Of a stretch of 64,000 nt of DNA, positions 1-12,185 are shown in pieces (position 1 is the first letter of the stretch; every line of letters starts with the position of its first letter). Made by a program: the position numbers and the translations under genes. The stretch comes from Hydractinia symbiolongicarpus (lineage: Eukaryota; Cnidaria; Hydrozoa; Anthoathecata; Hydractiniidae): NCBI RefSeq assembly GCF_029227915.1, contig NC_079881.1:32155501-32219500 (forward strand). The letters are read 5' to 3'. The notes beneath the pieces were generated by a model. It saw nothing but the letters and a program-made list of their open reading frames with translations, did not search any database and was not told where the DNA came from.

Positions 1-492
1 TATCTATTTAATCCAAGATTAAAACAAAATTGGCAGAAAATAAACTTGCTAATTTCTACGTACTTATGGCTATTTGTGGCTACGAGACATTTAACAATAT
101 TCGAATTCAATTTTCTTAATAGAAATGTGTAAATTAAAACATTAAGTGATGCTCAAATGAAATCATGAAATCTGGTTATTCCAAAACTGTTCTTGTGTAG
201 TCTTATATGCTGCTCCGAAACAGGTGATTGACCAATCTTAGGGAAATTGGTCTAATTTTGATCCCAAGTATTCCTTACTTACCCATACAGGAGATGATGT
301 AATTTATCTGCACCTGTTTCTAACTTTTTTAGCCTCTAACTTGTAACTGCAATATAATCTGACACCGCGTTTGTGACAAAATAAAGACTGGTAGTCGAGT
401 AAAACTGATGAAACTTACGAAGATACTGAGTTTCAATAACAATATTAAGCATAGTTTGGCCGCCGGATAGAAAAGAAAAGCTAAAACACAAT
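1..492. other. AT-rich stretch without a recognised gene
   Basis: I see no long open frame, splice-bounded exon or clear repeat here. The stretch runs up to the left TTAA of the MITE-like element that follows. Confidence 0.5.
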
Positions 493-1183
493 TTAACCCT
501 ATTCAGTCCGGGGTTTTTCGAACATACTATGACCGGGGGGAGCGGAATCAGCCCCCCTCAATTACTTTTATAGGGTTGTTTAAGTTGAATCAGACTTGGC
601 ACACCTATAGTACGTTATAAAGAGAACAAAATGGCAGCAATAAATTTTTTGCTTGCATCAGCACATTTTCTGTGACGTCATCAGAAGCTTGAAATTTGGT
701 AAAAATGCCACTTTACTTAAAACTTAATTACTTTTGCTCCTGAGAGAATTATTGCAAGTTTCTGAAAGCTTAATAAAAGTTATTTAACATATTTTCTGGT
801 TTTTACGTGGATCGCATAAAAAATTGCTAAAAATTGCCTGAATATCCGTTTTTTTCTTATTGCGAAGGTAACATCCGACAAAATCGGGAAATCGGAAATC
901 GGATAATAAAACAAAGTTGTGTTGCAAGTTTGAAGTTCTAAAGATAATCCTAACAGAAGTTATTAAATTTTCCCCATTATAAGGATTTCATAGGAATTTT
1001 TGGGGGTAGTTTTGAGTAATGGCCAATATCAAAGCCTCTGAAAGTTGTAGGACCTAAAAATTTGGCATGCAGATCAATATTGAAACTCGGTAAGTTTCAT
1101 AGCCTTATAACATAGCAATAAAGAGTTATTGAAAAAAACCCGTCAGTAGGGCGGAATCCGCCCCCCGGACCAAATAGGGTTAA
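493..1183. mobile_element. piggyBac-like MITE (non-autonomous, TTAA target)
   Basis: The segment starts with TTAA followed by CCCTATTCAGTCCGGGG and ends with CCCCGGACCAAATAGGG followed by TTAA. The two ends are inverted repeats with two mismatches in the first 17 bases. A TTAA target duplication next to termini starting CCC is the hallmark of the piggyBac superfamily, which is established knowledge. No transposase frame lies inside, so this is a deletion derivative or MITE of about 683 bp. Each end also carries a G-run/C-run hairpin, at 534-558 and 1149-1166. A related copy with the same outer ends sits at 60034-60540. Superfamily assignment rests on the ends alone. Confidence 0.72.
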
Positions 1184-3369
1184 AAGAGCTAAATTTAGAA
1201 TTATATAGTATATTGTTTAGTTACGAACCATTTATTCTTAATTTCGTTAAAAAAACCCATAAAAAATCCTCTCACAGAATTGTGTTGATTGTCTGTAACT
1301 TTTTCAGTGTAAATGCTATGCGGGAATAAAAGTTGAAAGCCCATAATTTTTGCATAACAAAGTTCTTAAAGGTTTAGCTAAGGTGTGAGATGTTATTTCC
1401 ATTATTTATTAATGAAAAGACGACACATCATTTCTTCTGTCACCACTATAGTTTGTACGGGAAAAAAAGATATTGTTTTAAAAAATTATTATCTAATGCA
1501 CAACAAAAACAACAACAGCAACAACAAAAACAACGATTTAAGAGATGCAATTATTGCATCTCTTTCATATGTTCCTAACAATTCGAACCGAATTCTTCTC
1601 TAATATTACTGACGTCAATAAATGACGTTCAATTACTCACTTTGTGTTTTACCAGGAGATGGGGTCGGTAAAAATTAATTTTACAAATTTTGTGCTGTTG
1701 AAGTGTTAATTTTAAAAAATTATTTTTGGGCCAATGGTAAAATGACTATATTAGTTTAAGAAAATTGCAAGATATCCGTCATAGTGCGCATTGTATAGCT
1801 CAATAACGAGTGGTTAGCCAAGGGGCTGCATAATTATTCAGCGTAGGGTGTTTTATCATTGATACATATTTAAAACCACCAACTATGATCAATATTCCTT
1901 CAGAAATTTCTGTTACCTTTTCGTAGCCGCAAATCAGCAGAATTAAAGCAATGAGTAGAATGTACCAATCAGAAAAACATATGTTATGTTTATTCAATAT
2001 TATATCTAAAGCTCAATTATATATCTAAGGTTCCATGACATAATTTTGCATATCTGTATGTTAAAAATTGCTGCATTTTAAAAAAGGTATTTTTCCTTTA
2101 CCTTAACTTACAGGGGTGCTAACAGCAAGTTGTCCACTGGAGAATTGGAAAAAAGGTGTACCTGAATATTAGAAGAGTTTTTATATAGTTTTATATCTTA
2201 GTTTAACGCACCTTTTTTGGATTAGTGTTTCATGATGTTTTGGAGCTTTTATCCAGCAACAACAAATAACCTGCTACAATAATCTCATGTATTTATAATT
2301 CATCTGCACCACATAACAAATTTTAACAGTCGGAAATGAAACAGGATGTCACCGTAACAAAAATCTCGCCAAAACAACACAAAAATATTTACGTTATTTC
2401 ACAGATAAAAGTTTTGCAAAACTCATTTTTTTGCAGAACGGAACTGATTTTTACAGAACACATTTTTCATAACTTATTTTAGCACCTTAGATCCTATTTA
2501 CACAATTAAGCATTAAAAAAATTCTTAAAACAAAGATATTTAAATACTGTGTTAATGTTTACCTTGAAAAATGTTCGTTACATTATGCGATTATATCAGT
2601 GCAAAGAAAATAATGGCTCAGTTGTTGTTTTTGTTCAATTTCCACGCCAATTTTCGTCCGTTTAATAAGAAGAATAAGCCCCTGATTTTAATTTTACTGC
2701 AACAATTCAAGGTACCAAAAAATTCAAGCAGTTCTAAGTATAATTTGAAAATAAAAAAAAAATTCTAAATTCAATACTTTATAAATAAATGCTATAAGTA
2801 AATCTTTCCTTTTTTCGTGTTTGAATTTTAACTTTAGTTATCGTTCTAGAACTCAAAAGGTTTATTTATATTTATATATTTATATTTTATTGCAAATAAA
2901 AAGTGTTTAAGAAGAATTACATTTTGGTCAAAAAAAATAATAATTTATTACTATCATCTAAATCATAGGCCTGATTACCAGCCCTGTGTTAAAGGAAAAA
3001 AAGGAGAAATAAAAATAAAAAAGAAAATAGGTAAGGACAAGAAGATTTGCTTTTAGTGATAAAAAAAATGTCTCAATATGAAATATGTATTAGTATGAAC
3101 TTTTAGAATTTACGACATGCTTTACTACACGTTACGAGAAATAAGTTGTTTTAGCCTTAATTTTGGTCTATATTGATTTGGTCTTGTGTTATATAAGGCT
3201 TGTTGTATCTCATATTCTGTCGAAAAACATTATTATGAACATTTTACTGCGCTTTTCGTCCTTGTACACTTTGAAGATACGTTTAAAAACATATCGTACA
3301 TTAATATTTAAACATTGTTTTCGTATCTAAGAAAAATTTAATAATATGAACACACAATATTAATTCTGA
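1184..3369. other. AT-rich intergenic stretch
   Basis: I see no supported gene. Short open frames at 1385-1603, 1800-1997 and 2571-2768 have AT-rich, low-complexity translations and no flanking splice context. A short CAA/CAG-rich run lies near 1501-1535. Confidence 0.5.
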
Positions 3370-3988
3370 TATGACGAATGTTAACCCAATAGATTTTTTA
3401 CATTTCTTTCTAATACTTTTTTCATTCGTTTCTTATACTTTTTCAAGGTCCTAAGACAAAATATTAATACTAAGACAAATTTCAATTATACTTGTATTAT
3501 AGAATATATCTATTCCAATCAATGGTTTAAAAAAATTCACATTTTTTAGTGTCAACGAAGGTGTCAATCCACCCATTGCAGAAATTATCGATCTATACGT
3601 ATTATTTGATGTATATATTTTTGCTACTAGCATAGGGAGATAAATTGTGCATTTAACACACTCAGACAAAATATCATTTGATTTTCATTCTAATGTAACG
3701 AATATCTTTATTTTAACCCAATAGATTTTATACATTCGTTTCTAATACTTTTTTAAACAAAATATTCAAAATTTGAAATATACTTGTAGTATAGAATATA
3801 TCTATTCTAACCCATGAATTTAAGAAGGATTCACATATGTGTTAACAACTTACTTTTTTTAGCGTCAACGAAAGTGTCAATCCACCAGTTGGGGAAATTA
3901 TCGATCTGTACGTATTATTTCATGTATATATTTTTGCTACTACCATAGGGAGATAAATGTGCATTTAACACACTCAGACAAAATATTA
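3370..3988. repeat. Tandem duplication, about 313-bp period, two copies
   Basis: Two diverged copies lie side by side, about 3370-3675 and 3694-3988. Shared blocks include GTCAACGAAGGTGTCAATCC (3551) against GTCAACGAAAGTGTCAATCC (3864), then ATCGATCT.TACGTATTATTT, and a common end TTTAACACACTCAGACAAAA. The offset of the block is 313 bp. The second copy has an insertion of about 20 bp before its GTCAACG block. No reading frame is conserved between them. Confidence 0.8.
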
Positions 3989-6159
3989 TCTTGCAACCCA
4001 ACGATTTATATTTACGTAAATATAAAACGAAGCAAGTGTAACATTAACATTTGCCGTGATTTTTGAAATTAATTAAATAACATTTTTTCGCCGCACAAAG
4101 TAATTTTCCCCTCATCTCTACACAAATATATCTGGTACTAGATTAGGACAAAAAAGAACAAAAAAGAGACGGATATATATAAATATATATAATGCTTTCG
4201 ATTCGGGGTACAACTCCTGGTATTTACGCTACAAGTTTTTGATTTTTTAACCAGAATATTGAAAAATTGTTATAATGGCATGTTTTTGCTTACGAAAATT
4301 ATTTAGAGTCAGTTGTTGAAACAGCTGGGGGTGGCATGACGAAAATGCATTTAATCTTTTATGGATAGCAATAATTCGTTACAAAAATATTTATGTTGCT
4401 TTTTTTGATGTGTCATTACATCGTTTTCTTTTATTTCAATATAGCTTTTTAACAAATGAAAATTTTTTATTTCCTCCTTTTTTAAGATGCACAGGTATGG
4501 ATTCAAGAATAATATAAGTAATAAACATTAACTTACTTTTTTCCTCTGATATGGTAATATGGCATATACTTTTTTAATTTAAGATATTGTGTGAAAGCGG
4601 ATATCAAATGGGAATATGTATTTCCTTATATTAGAGAAGTATGAGGAATAAACTCAAATATTCAAATACTCTAACTTTTATATCTACTAAGAACCCGAAC
4701 TATAACCCGAGGTCTTATTTCAAAAACTCTCCAGACTTCTTGGTTTTCGTGCCAATGATTTTCGGTTTCGATTTGAGGAGGGGATCCAATTTACATTGTA
4801 ACAGATTTGTTGTAATTTCTTTAACAAGGTTCAAAGTAATTTCACTCTTAAGGTGCTATGTATAATTTATAGAAATTCCCTATTCATAGAACTCTTAAGC
4901 AGCCGAAATGGATTACACCTAATTTTTGACAAGTATAAAAAAATTTTCGATACAGAAATTAAATGCAAATTTCACTGAGCTCAATGTAATTGAAACTACC
5001 GATGACAATAAAGTTACCCGTGTTTATGGTTTAAATCATATAGTTTTTGTGTCATAGGGAAATGACTATACAATTAAATAAAGCTATGTGACAAGTTTGA
5101 CAAAAATTTCCTTCCCTTTATCTGTTTTCATCATTGAAAGCTGCATAATTTTTAAAACAAAAGCATATGCGATTGCGACGTACAAAAATATCCAGTCATA
5201 TCACGTAGACACCCAGTTAAAAGAATAATTACGAAGGTATTATCTCTAATTAAATTGTATGTTTTAGAGCACTCGAAAGCAGTGTCGGCAAATATAATTT
5301 GCAATTTTTTGTATTATAGAATTGATACAACAAATCTTATCTACAAATTCGTATTATTCCCTGTTTTCCTGCCAAGAATTTCCTTTTTCTTATATGCTGG
5401 TTTTTCGGCATGTTGGATTCATATTTTAAACAATTAAACTACTTTATGTAAATACTTAATCTGTTACCTTTGGACTTCACTTACTTTTAGTACAAACACA
5501 CCTTTTGTTGCAGGCAAAAGGAGAAGAGAAAGGAGAATGAAAAAGTGCACGATAGAAAAATTGCTTTGAAATCCTTCTTTCTCTTCTCATTCCGTATCTT
5601 ATAGTGTCTTCGTCATTGCCTACGTCAATGTCGTCTGCCGACACTGATTCTTATTCTTTTTTCGTCACGCATTAAGTAATATAAGTGTATGGGTTCGCAA
5701 GCAACCTGGATTAATACAGGACTTTAGAAATTGACAAGATATGGGGTTTTTTTATTGTAAAATATTTCATGAATCATTGAGTGGTTGTATTTATTTGTGC
5801 GCACAATTCTTATAAATTGTTTATTTATAGTATTGGATTAAAATGGAAGTTAGAATGGAACAAATAAATATTGTACACATCAGTTACATGTACTGCAGCA
5901 CAATTATATAAAACAAAAAAACTGTACTAATAAATTTGTGCACAGGTGTTAAATGCATTACACAAGTAATAATTCAAAATAGGTTCCTAATGAAATATTT
6001 AAATTTTCACTTTTAATAACATTATATGTGCGAGAAGTAGCTATGTATTGCTGCTGCTGATTACATTTCTACACAGATTTTGGCAGAATATTTTTATGAA
6101 AGCAACAGACCGCAATAAAACGTGATCCTCAAGTCTCATATTTTTCCATTTCGCCTTAA
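3989..6159. other. AT-rich intergenic stretch
   Basis: No supported gene was seen. There is a short AT dinucleotide-like tract near 4170-4192. Open frames at 4641-4865 and 5255-5437 have no recognisable domain or splice context. Confidence 0.5.
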
Positions 6160-6757
6160 CAACCTATACCGCAAGTTCTCACAATGGTAAGTTCTACTAT
6201 ATAAAACTTGTTCTGCAGTCTGATACTTATCGCCATATATATCACCAGGAATACGCTTTATCGCAAGTTATCACAATGGTAAGTTCTACTATATAAAACT
6301 TGTTCTGCAGTACGATACTTATCGCCATATATATCGCCGGGAATACGGTTTATCTAAGTTATCACAATGGTAAGTTTTACTATATAAAACTTGTTCTGCA
6401 GTCTGATACGTATCGCCATATATATCACCGGGAATACGGTTTATCGCAAGTTATCACAATGGTAAGTTCTACTATATAAAACTTGTTCTGCAGTACGATA
6501 CTTATCGCCATATATATCACCGGGAATACGGTTTATTGCAAGTTATCACAATGGTAAGTTTTACTATATAAAACTTGTTCTGCAGTCTGATACGTATCGC
6601 CATATATATCACCGGGAATACGGTTTATCGCAAGTTATCACAATGGTAAGTTCTACTATATAAAATTGTTCTGCAGTACGATACTTATCGCCATATATAT
6701 CACCGGGAATACGGTTTATTGCAAGTTATCACAATGGTAAGTTCTACTATATAAAAG
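6160..6757. repeat. 92-bp tandem satellite, about 6.6 units, alternating A/B variants
   Basis: The marker CAATGGTAAGTT recurs at 6182, 6274, 6365, 6457, 6549, 6641 and 6732, giving spacings of 91-92 bp. Every unit holds TATATAAAA (one TATATAAAAG), and complete units hold CTGCAG and CATATATATC. Each unit also has ATGGTAAGT, which matches a splice donor. Units alternate between TCTGATAC and TACGATAC variants, so the true repeat may be a 184-bp dimer. The last unit breaks off at 6757 into unrelated sequence. Confidence 0.93.
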
Positions 6758-7774
6758 TCTTTTTTCTAGGTTTTATGAAAAATAAGTTATTGCTAAACAT
6801 GTTCATCTTCCGTCGCTTTGTTTTTATACCTGTCAGTAAGTAAGTAACGGGAGATTTTAAGGTAACTATTAAATCTCTAGAGCGTTTTTTTCTGTGCCAA
6901 CGAAACAATTTTCAGGTGATGAAGTTAGTTGTTAAAATCTTAGAAAGAAACATAAATATGGCGTAAACATGTAAATAACAGATTAAACGCATGCAAAGTT
7001 CGAAGTTTTAAAAAGACAAAAAGCTAAAAATGGCGCCAAAAATACAAACATTTTTAACTAAAAAATAATTTCAAAAATATGTTTGAACCTATTAGTATGT
7101 GTTAAAGTAGCGAATTTTTACTTTTTAAAATAAAATAGCTAACATAGTATTTTAGGTTTAAAACCAATAAGAAGCGTTGAATTTTAGATTAATGTGAAAT
7201 CCTGTTATTTTTCATTTTAAATTTATTATTTATATTAAAGTATTAATACTACAATAGATTTTTCGTTTCAAGATAGTTAGATATATGGTTGAAAAGATAG
7301 TAATAAATAATAGTAATAAAGTCAATAAGTCAAAAAAACATTAATTTGTGAAAAAATAGAAATGTGGAAATGACAATCCTTTAAGCTATTTGTTTTGTAA
7401 ACATACACCTTGTTACATTTCAACTAGTTATAATAAAAACCTATCATTGTCCTCAAGATTTGTTAAAAGAAACCACAAAGAAAGGACAAATTAGCATACA
7501 CTATTGATTACTCACGAATTCTATGTTTAAATTTCCTATAATCAAAATGTGTTAGAAAATTAGTCCTTTTATACTTTCTGGTAGTACCTTGTTACCTACT
7601 TAGAAGATGACGTCAGTTAGTTTTACTTTTTTCAAGTTAGTTGGCGTTAAACCTAAAACTACACTGCAAATGCTTCAAATTTAATAATGTATTGAAATCG
7701 TCTTTGTAGTTACGCAGTGTTTGAATTCCTATTTATAAAGGTTTTTTTATTTTATGTTTTATTTCCTCTTTTAG
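6758..7774. other. AT-rich stretch upstream of the Gln-rich exon
   Basis: I see no coding exon or repeat that I can support. A pyrimidine-rich tract and TTTTAG just before 7775 look like a splice acceptor for the next feature. Confidence 0.45.
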
Positions 7775-7972
7775 AACACAAACACAAAAAAGAAAAAAAA
7801 AGGAAAAGAAACAGGTTCTCACAACCAGAAGCAGCAACAACAGCAACAACAACAAATTCATAAGCAACAACAACAACAAATTCATCAGCAACAACAACAA
7901 CAAGTTCATCAGCAACAACAACAACAAATTCATCAACAACAACAAATTTATCAGCAACAACAACAACAATAA
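7775..7972 (+). CDS. Candidate Lys- then Gln-rich exon (poly-Q)
   Basis: After an acceptor-like CCTCTTTTAG the plus strand is open for 65 codons to a TAA at 7970. It has no ATG, so an upstream exon would be needed. The translation begins with an Asn/Thr/Lys-rich stretch, then becomes Gln runs of four to eight broken by Ile-His, Val-His and Ile-Tyr pairs. The pattern IHQQQQQQ repeats about every eight residues. This may be a low-complexity coding exon, or simply a CAA-type microsatellite that happens to be open. The minus-strand poly-Leu frame over the same bases is the shadow. Function unknown. Confidence 0.35.
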   Translation, partial: NTNTKKKKKGKETGSHNQKQQQQQQQQIHKQQQQQIHQQQQQQVHQQQQQQIHQQQQIYQQQQQQ

Positions 7973-7986
7973 CAACAAGCCCTTAG

Positions 7987-8610
7987 AGAAGTGTGGAGGA
8001 ATGGAGAAAAATTTATTCTACATTCAGTTATCTGAAGGGTAAGAAACCTGATATAAATCCTTTTTCGCTCTGATAACTATTTAATCCTAATGGTTTACTT
8101 ATTTAATTATTTCAGAATTTGAGGAGAGCAGTAAAGAGAGTGGCGTAAGTTTTTGCTACTTATTCATGTAAATGTGTTATCACACTGTGCTATATACTTA
8201 TAGAGATATTCGTTGTCTGTTGCAGGGAAAATGATGATACACCTGTTTTGGTGAGGGCAAGGCGGAGGAGGAGGTTAAACCCAGAGGATATTCGCGAAAT
8301 AGAAGAAGACGAGGATCTCCATAATGGGTATGTTTAACGTTGTACAATAATATGGTTTTCTCGTATGGTTTTCTCGTTTTCTCGTGTTTTTTTTTACCTC
8401 TCAATGTAAGAGTACTTACAAAAATCTTTGTATTTTATTGCACATTTATAATGTTTTCTATAAAAAGAAATTATCATGGCGAAGAAAATAAATTCTGACG
8501 CTGTATCATTGTGTGATTTATTAAGGGGCCTTTGAGCAACCACCAATAGAACCTGAAGCAGTAGCACCCATGCCAGTGCAGGAGGAGGAAGGTCGACCAT
8601 ACATAGTTCC
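7987..8610 (+). CDS. Cluster of four small exon-like segments (degraded or unresolved spliced gene)
   Basis: Four segments sit between consensus splice sites: 7987-8038, 8116-8144, 8226-8327 and 8526-8610. Donors are GTAAGA, GTAAGT, GTATGT and GTAAGT; acceptors end TTAG, TTTCAG, TTGCAG and TTAAG. The first two join in frame (RSVEEWRKIYSTFSYLK then EFEESSKESG). The third reads ENDDTPVLVRARRRRR followed by an acidic tail. The fourth reads AFEQPPIEPEAVAP followed by an acidic stretch. Composition is strongly protein-like, basic then acidic. However the second-to-third and third-to-fourth joins are each one base out of frame, so this is either a decayed gene or my boundaries are wrong. I do not recognise the family. 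Confidence 0.38.
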
Positions 8611-10340
8611 GTAAGTAAATTATAATATAGTTAACAGAATCCTGGAGCATGGCATAAAAGCTAAATTAGTTAAACAAACTACTACCTCAGCCATAATTCC
8701 TATGAAAGAACTTACAAACCAAAAAATATGAAAAATGATTTACACAAATTCAATTTGCATTAGGATTCCCTACTTGCCATGGATAAATGCTCACGTGTTT
8801 TGGGCATCTACTTTCATTATTTTGATGTAACGCATAAGTTCTATTTTGAACGTTTTACGCCAATAAAATACTGAGGCACGAAAAATTCAGGGTGTTTTGT
8901 TTTCTCAACTGGATCAAAACGCTACACCTTGAATATCTTGAGGTATTTCTACGCGACGTAGAACAGGTAAAACAATGGATGATAGCTATTGTCGTGTTAT
9001 GTTAGATATCTCATTAAACTTTTCCAGTGAACTGGTTTACCAACCTCCAGAACTGGCTTGAAGAAAGGAACTTATTTTTCCATTTAGGCGGAGTTACATA
9101 ATACGTTTCCACTGCCATAGGACGCAATAAAATTTTCTCTTTATTGATTAAAGGCGTAATTGCAATCCTTGAGAGCGGAGTTTACGAATTAAAAAATTTA
9201 CGAAACGTTGCATCAGCAAATCTGAAAAAAGTTTTTAATTGATTGCATTGCTTTATTTATTTTGTGATCAAACGAATCCAATCAAACAATGAAGGCAAGT
9301 GGCTTTTAGATTGTCTGCTTAGAGCTTTGGTAGTTTCCCGTCATTCATTCTAGAATGTACCCTTAATGGTGTTTATTTAACTTACGCCTGTTCTCCACTT
9401 TAGAAAACTTCCACCAAACAGAACCGAGAAGAACACTACTGCTTGAAATTTCCATATACTGGTGCACTTTTTCCAGACGGAAATTTAAATAATTCTCACT
9501 AAATAGAATGATGTGATTGGTTTACTAATTTTATACCGGTCGTTTTCGCACACAGGAAGTTGATCTCGATTTTACTTTCCCCGGATCAGAACAGGAAGGA
9601 AAATTTTTAACTCACATGGTGTGAACATTTTATGCATGCTTAGAAGCTTTTTTATTCCTGTCTAGAAGTGGAAAATAGCTTTTACTGACTGAGGCCATAT
9701 TTTCGTCAAAATTGACACAACAAATTTGAAAGATATTAAAATGATTACTTGTTCGCAGATAAGAAATGTTTTGTTTTTTACAAGATTTGTCATTCTGATC
9801 ACAAAGCATAATGGAGATGGATATTTTGTATAACCTACCGGTACGCAAATTAGAAAACAGGATTAACTTTTAAAACCTACGCACAGCAAAACACAAAATA
9901 TTGATATCTGTCCTCTTTTCTAGATAAATCTTGTCCTGAAAGACAAATCAAAAATTGGGTAAAAATATATACAATTGATGAAATGCAATAAACATTTTTT
10001 TACCTTTTGTTGAGACTCGTGAATCCATTTCTTATTTTTATGCAATTCTCATATTATTATTGAAAAAAATTATCAAAACAATAAAAGAACCAATAATTTT
10101 TCCAAATTCGGAATATGATTTTGGTGTCATTTTGATCAAGTATTAGACTACTCTTTAAAATATTCCTAATTTTATAGATATTAAGAGTGAAGTCTACCTA
10201 TGTATTTTTTCTCTTAAAACCAGCTATCGTGCATTATTTTATAACTTCGTGATTGGATGTATTCTGATGGTGTGGTAAATTGCAAACTTCAATTAAACTT
10301 TAAGAGATTAGCTAAAACAAACCGCCGTTTGTATTTAAAA
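8611..10340. other. Intergenic stretch, no gene seen
   Basis: No recognisable exon downstream of the donor at 8611 and no repeat I can define. Short open frames such as 9630-9848 (minus) lack any supporting feature. Confidence 0.45.
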
Positions 10341-11003
10341 AAAGTCGATAAGGCCTGTGGAGTAATCCACTAAGGCAAAAGGACAATAGAAATATAGGTT
10401 GTTTTAGACATTTTGCTGACGCCAGCAGTACAAATACACAATAAATGAATTTAGAAACTTGTTTTCATGTTTCCTCCATTGTGTAGAGCTTACACTTCTG
10501 ATCAAGAAAATGTTAATAATCGTGTGGATTTGATGAGTGATTAATGAAATATAAGGGTTTAAGAATTTTGCTGACGTCGGCATGGCCCGTCAAAATACAA
10601 ATTATTTTTGTAAAAAATTTGTATACCTGTTGCCTTCATCGTAAAGATCTGGAAGCGCTGATTAAGAAAATGCATAGGATCATGTACTGTGGATAAACGG
10701 TTGGAGAGATATTCGGTTTTAAAGGTTTTTTGATGACGTAATCAACCCGTCCATTCCGAAACGGATTCGGGGACCCAAGTTTATGAAAATTACCCAAATG
10801 AGTCTTCAGTGGTCCCTTGTTACCCACGCGGTGATCATTGACGTCACCACCTCGTTTCCAAGTTATTTGGCCTCAAAATTTTAAGTGCGCTGTAATGGCT
10901 TCATTAAATTAATATAGGATATTGACGTTAAAGTAGTGTTATTGACGTCGCGCCGTATTCGGCGACTTTAAAGAAAATTTCCACAACATCAAAGGAAAAT
11001 GTT
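10341..11003 (-). mobile_element. Truncated, decayed Helitron-like copy
   Basis: Read on the minus strand, this segment matches the element at 41204-41851 over most of its length. Shared landmarks are CCGAATCCGTTTCGGAATGG, GTGGGTAAC, AACTTGGAAACGAGGTGGTG and GAAGCC near the proximal end. The 3' end at 10344-10376 has the family hairpin (GTGGA...TCCAC) but the terminal CTAG is mutated. The 5' end (TC plus GTCTGT-rich leader) is missing, and homology stops near 11000. No coding capacity was seen. Confidence 0.72.
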
Positions 11004-11246
11004 TTTTTGAAAAGGTTTTTGCTAAGGTCGTGATAAGACGTGTTTTGAGAGTTGTCATTTAAAAAGGTTTTTTTTTGTTGTTGTTTTTTACTGTTCATAA
11101 AACTTCGAGTTTATAGAGCTTATATTTGTATCATGTGGAAAAAGGAAAATAACGGAATCTATAAAAGAAATCCATCTGAAGAGAAAAAGAGCGAACACTG
11201 ACACAATTGTAACCTACACACCAGAAATCAAGCGTATAGGAATGTT

Positions 11247-12127
11247 GTGGTTAAACTTTGCGAAAGTAGCTTCAATCAAGCTAATGTGTTAAAAGTAGTT
11301 GACAAAAAAGATGATTGGCGAACAGTTAACAATGCGCCATCGCGGTTTCAACAAAGGAACCATCAAAATTATGATGTAATTAGTAAAAGAGATGATTGGC
11401 GAACAGTTACCAATGGGCCATCGCGGTTTCAACAAGGGAACCATCAAAATTATGATGTAATTAGTAAAAATAGGTTTAATTATTTGTCCCAAGAGGGTAC
11501 AAACGTCACGGAAAACCATACAAATAATATACATAACACAAACGTAGAATCTAGATCACACCCTGTTTATCCTGTTAATGTTTCGTCGCCGAAAAGACCA
11601 AATCCGGTTATCAACCAACACCCGGAAAGAGAACAATACACATACCGTCCAACTTCTAATAATGACAGACATTTTGACAAGAAAAAAAAATACGTATTAT
11701 ATGTGACAGCATTCCAAAGGGAATAAGGTGTTTTCCAGGTTCGAATGTAAAAAATCTGGGCCACCACGCCATTCAAACTTTTATAGATGAACATCCTGAT
11801 ATTGTCGTGATTCATGGTGGGATTAACGATGTGTTGAATTCAAATAATACTGGTATTTCTGAGGAAGATATAGCCCATAGTTTAATTGATTTGGTTGAAA
11901 AGTGTAATGAATTTGGTGTAGAAAAGGTGTTTTTATCTGGTTTGGTATTTTGTAGACGTGTGAATAAAGAGAGAATTGATAATATAAATAAACTTTTGGA
12001 AAACAATGCAGCTTTGTACAATTATATATATGTAAATAACGAACTAATTTGTGGAAAGATGGCTTACATCTTAACGACTCTGGGAAAGAGGTACTGTGTA
12101 AAAATTTTGTACATACTTGGATAGTTT
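11247..12127 (+). pseudogene. LINE ORF1 with SGNH/esterase-like domain, frameshifted
   Basis: The first 148 codons or so run open from 11247. They include two 27-residue direct repeats with DDWRTV, PSRFQQ and NHQNYDVIS blocks. A frame change occurs near the A9 run at 11682-11690. The next frame reads CDSIPKGIRCFPG, matching an SGNH block I (GDS) with Gly replaced by Cys. It continues with HPDIVVIHGGINDV (block III, GxND-like) and FGVEKVFLSG. A second frame change near 12057-12070 leads into LHLNDSGKEVLCKNF, which holds the block V His. In CR1/L2-type elements this domain sits in ORF1, so position and order agree. As it stands the protein cannot be made. Confidence 0.75.
11310..11471 (+). repeat. 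81-bp in-frame duplication inside LINE ORF1
   Basis: Two copies of an 81-bp unit begin at 11310 and 11391 (GATGATTGGCGAACAGTTA). They differ at only a few positions, which is less than the age suggested by the frameshifts. The period is a multiple of three, so 27 residues are duplicated without shifting the frame. Confidence 0.9.
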
Positions 12128-12185
12128 TTTATGTCTGAAAAGGGGTTCTTGGGGTATTCTATAAACTCAAAAAATTGCTCAACTA

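Noticed and set aside
7733-7978. Poly-Leu frame on the minus strand
   Set aside because: It is the complement of the CAA/CAG run; the plus-strand Gln frame has better context.
11289-11815. Minus-strand frames opposite LINE ORF1
   Set aside because: They are shadows of the plus-strand LINE coding sequence.
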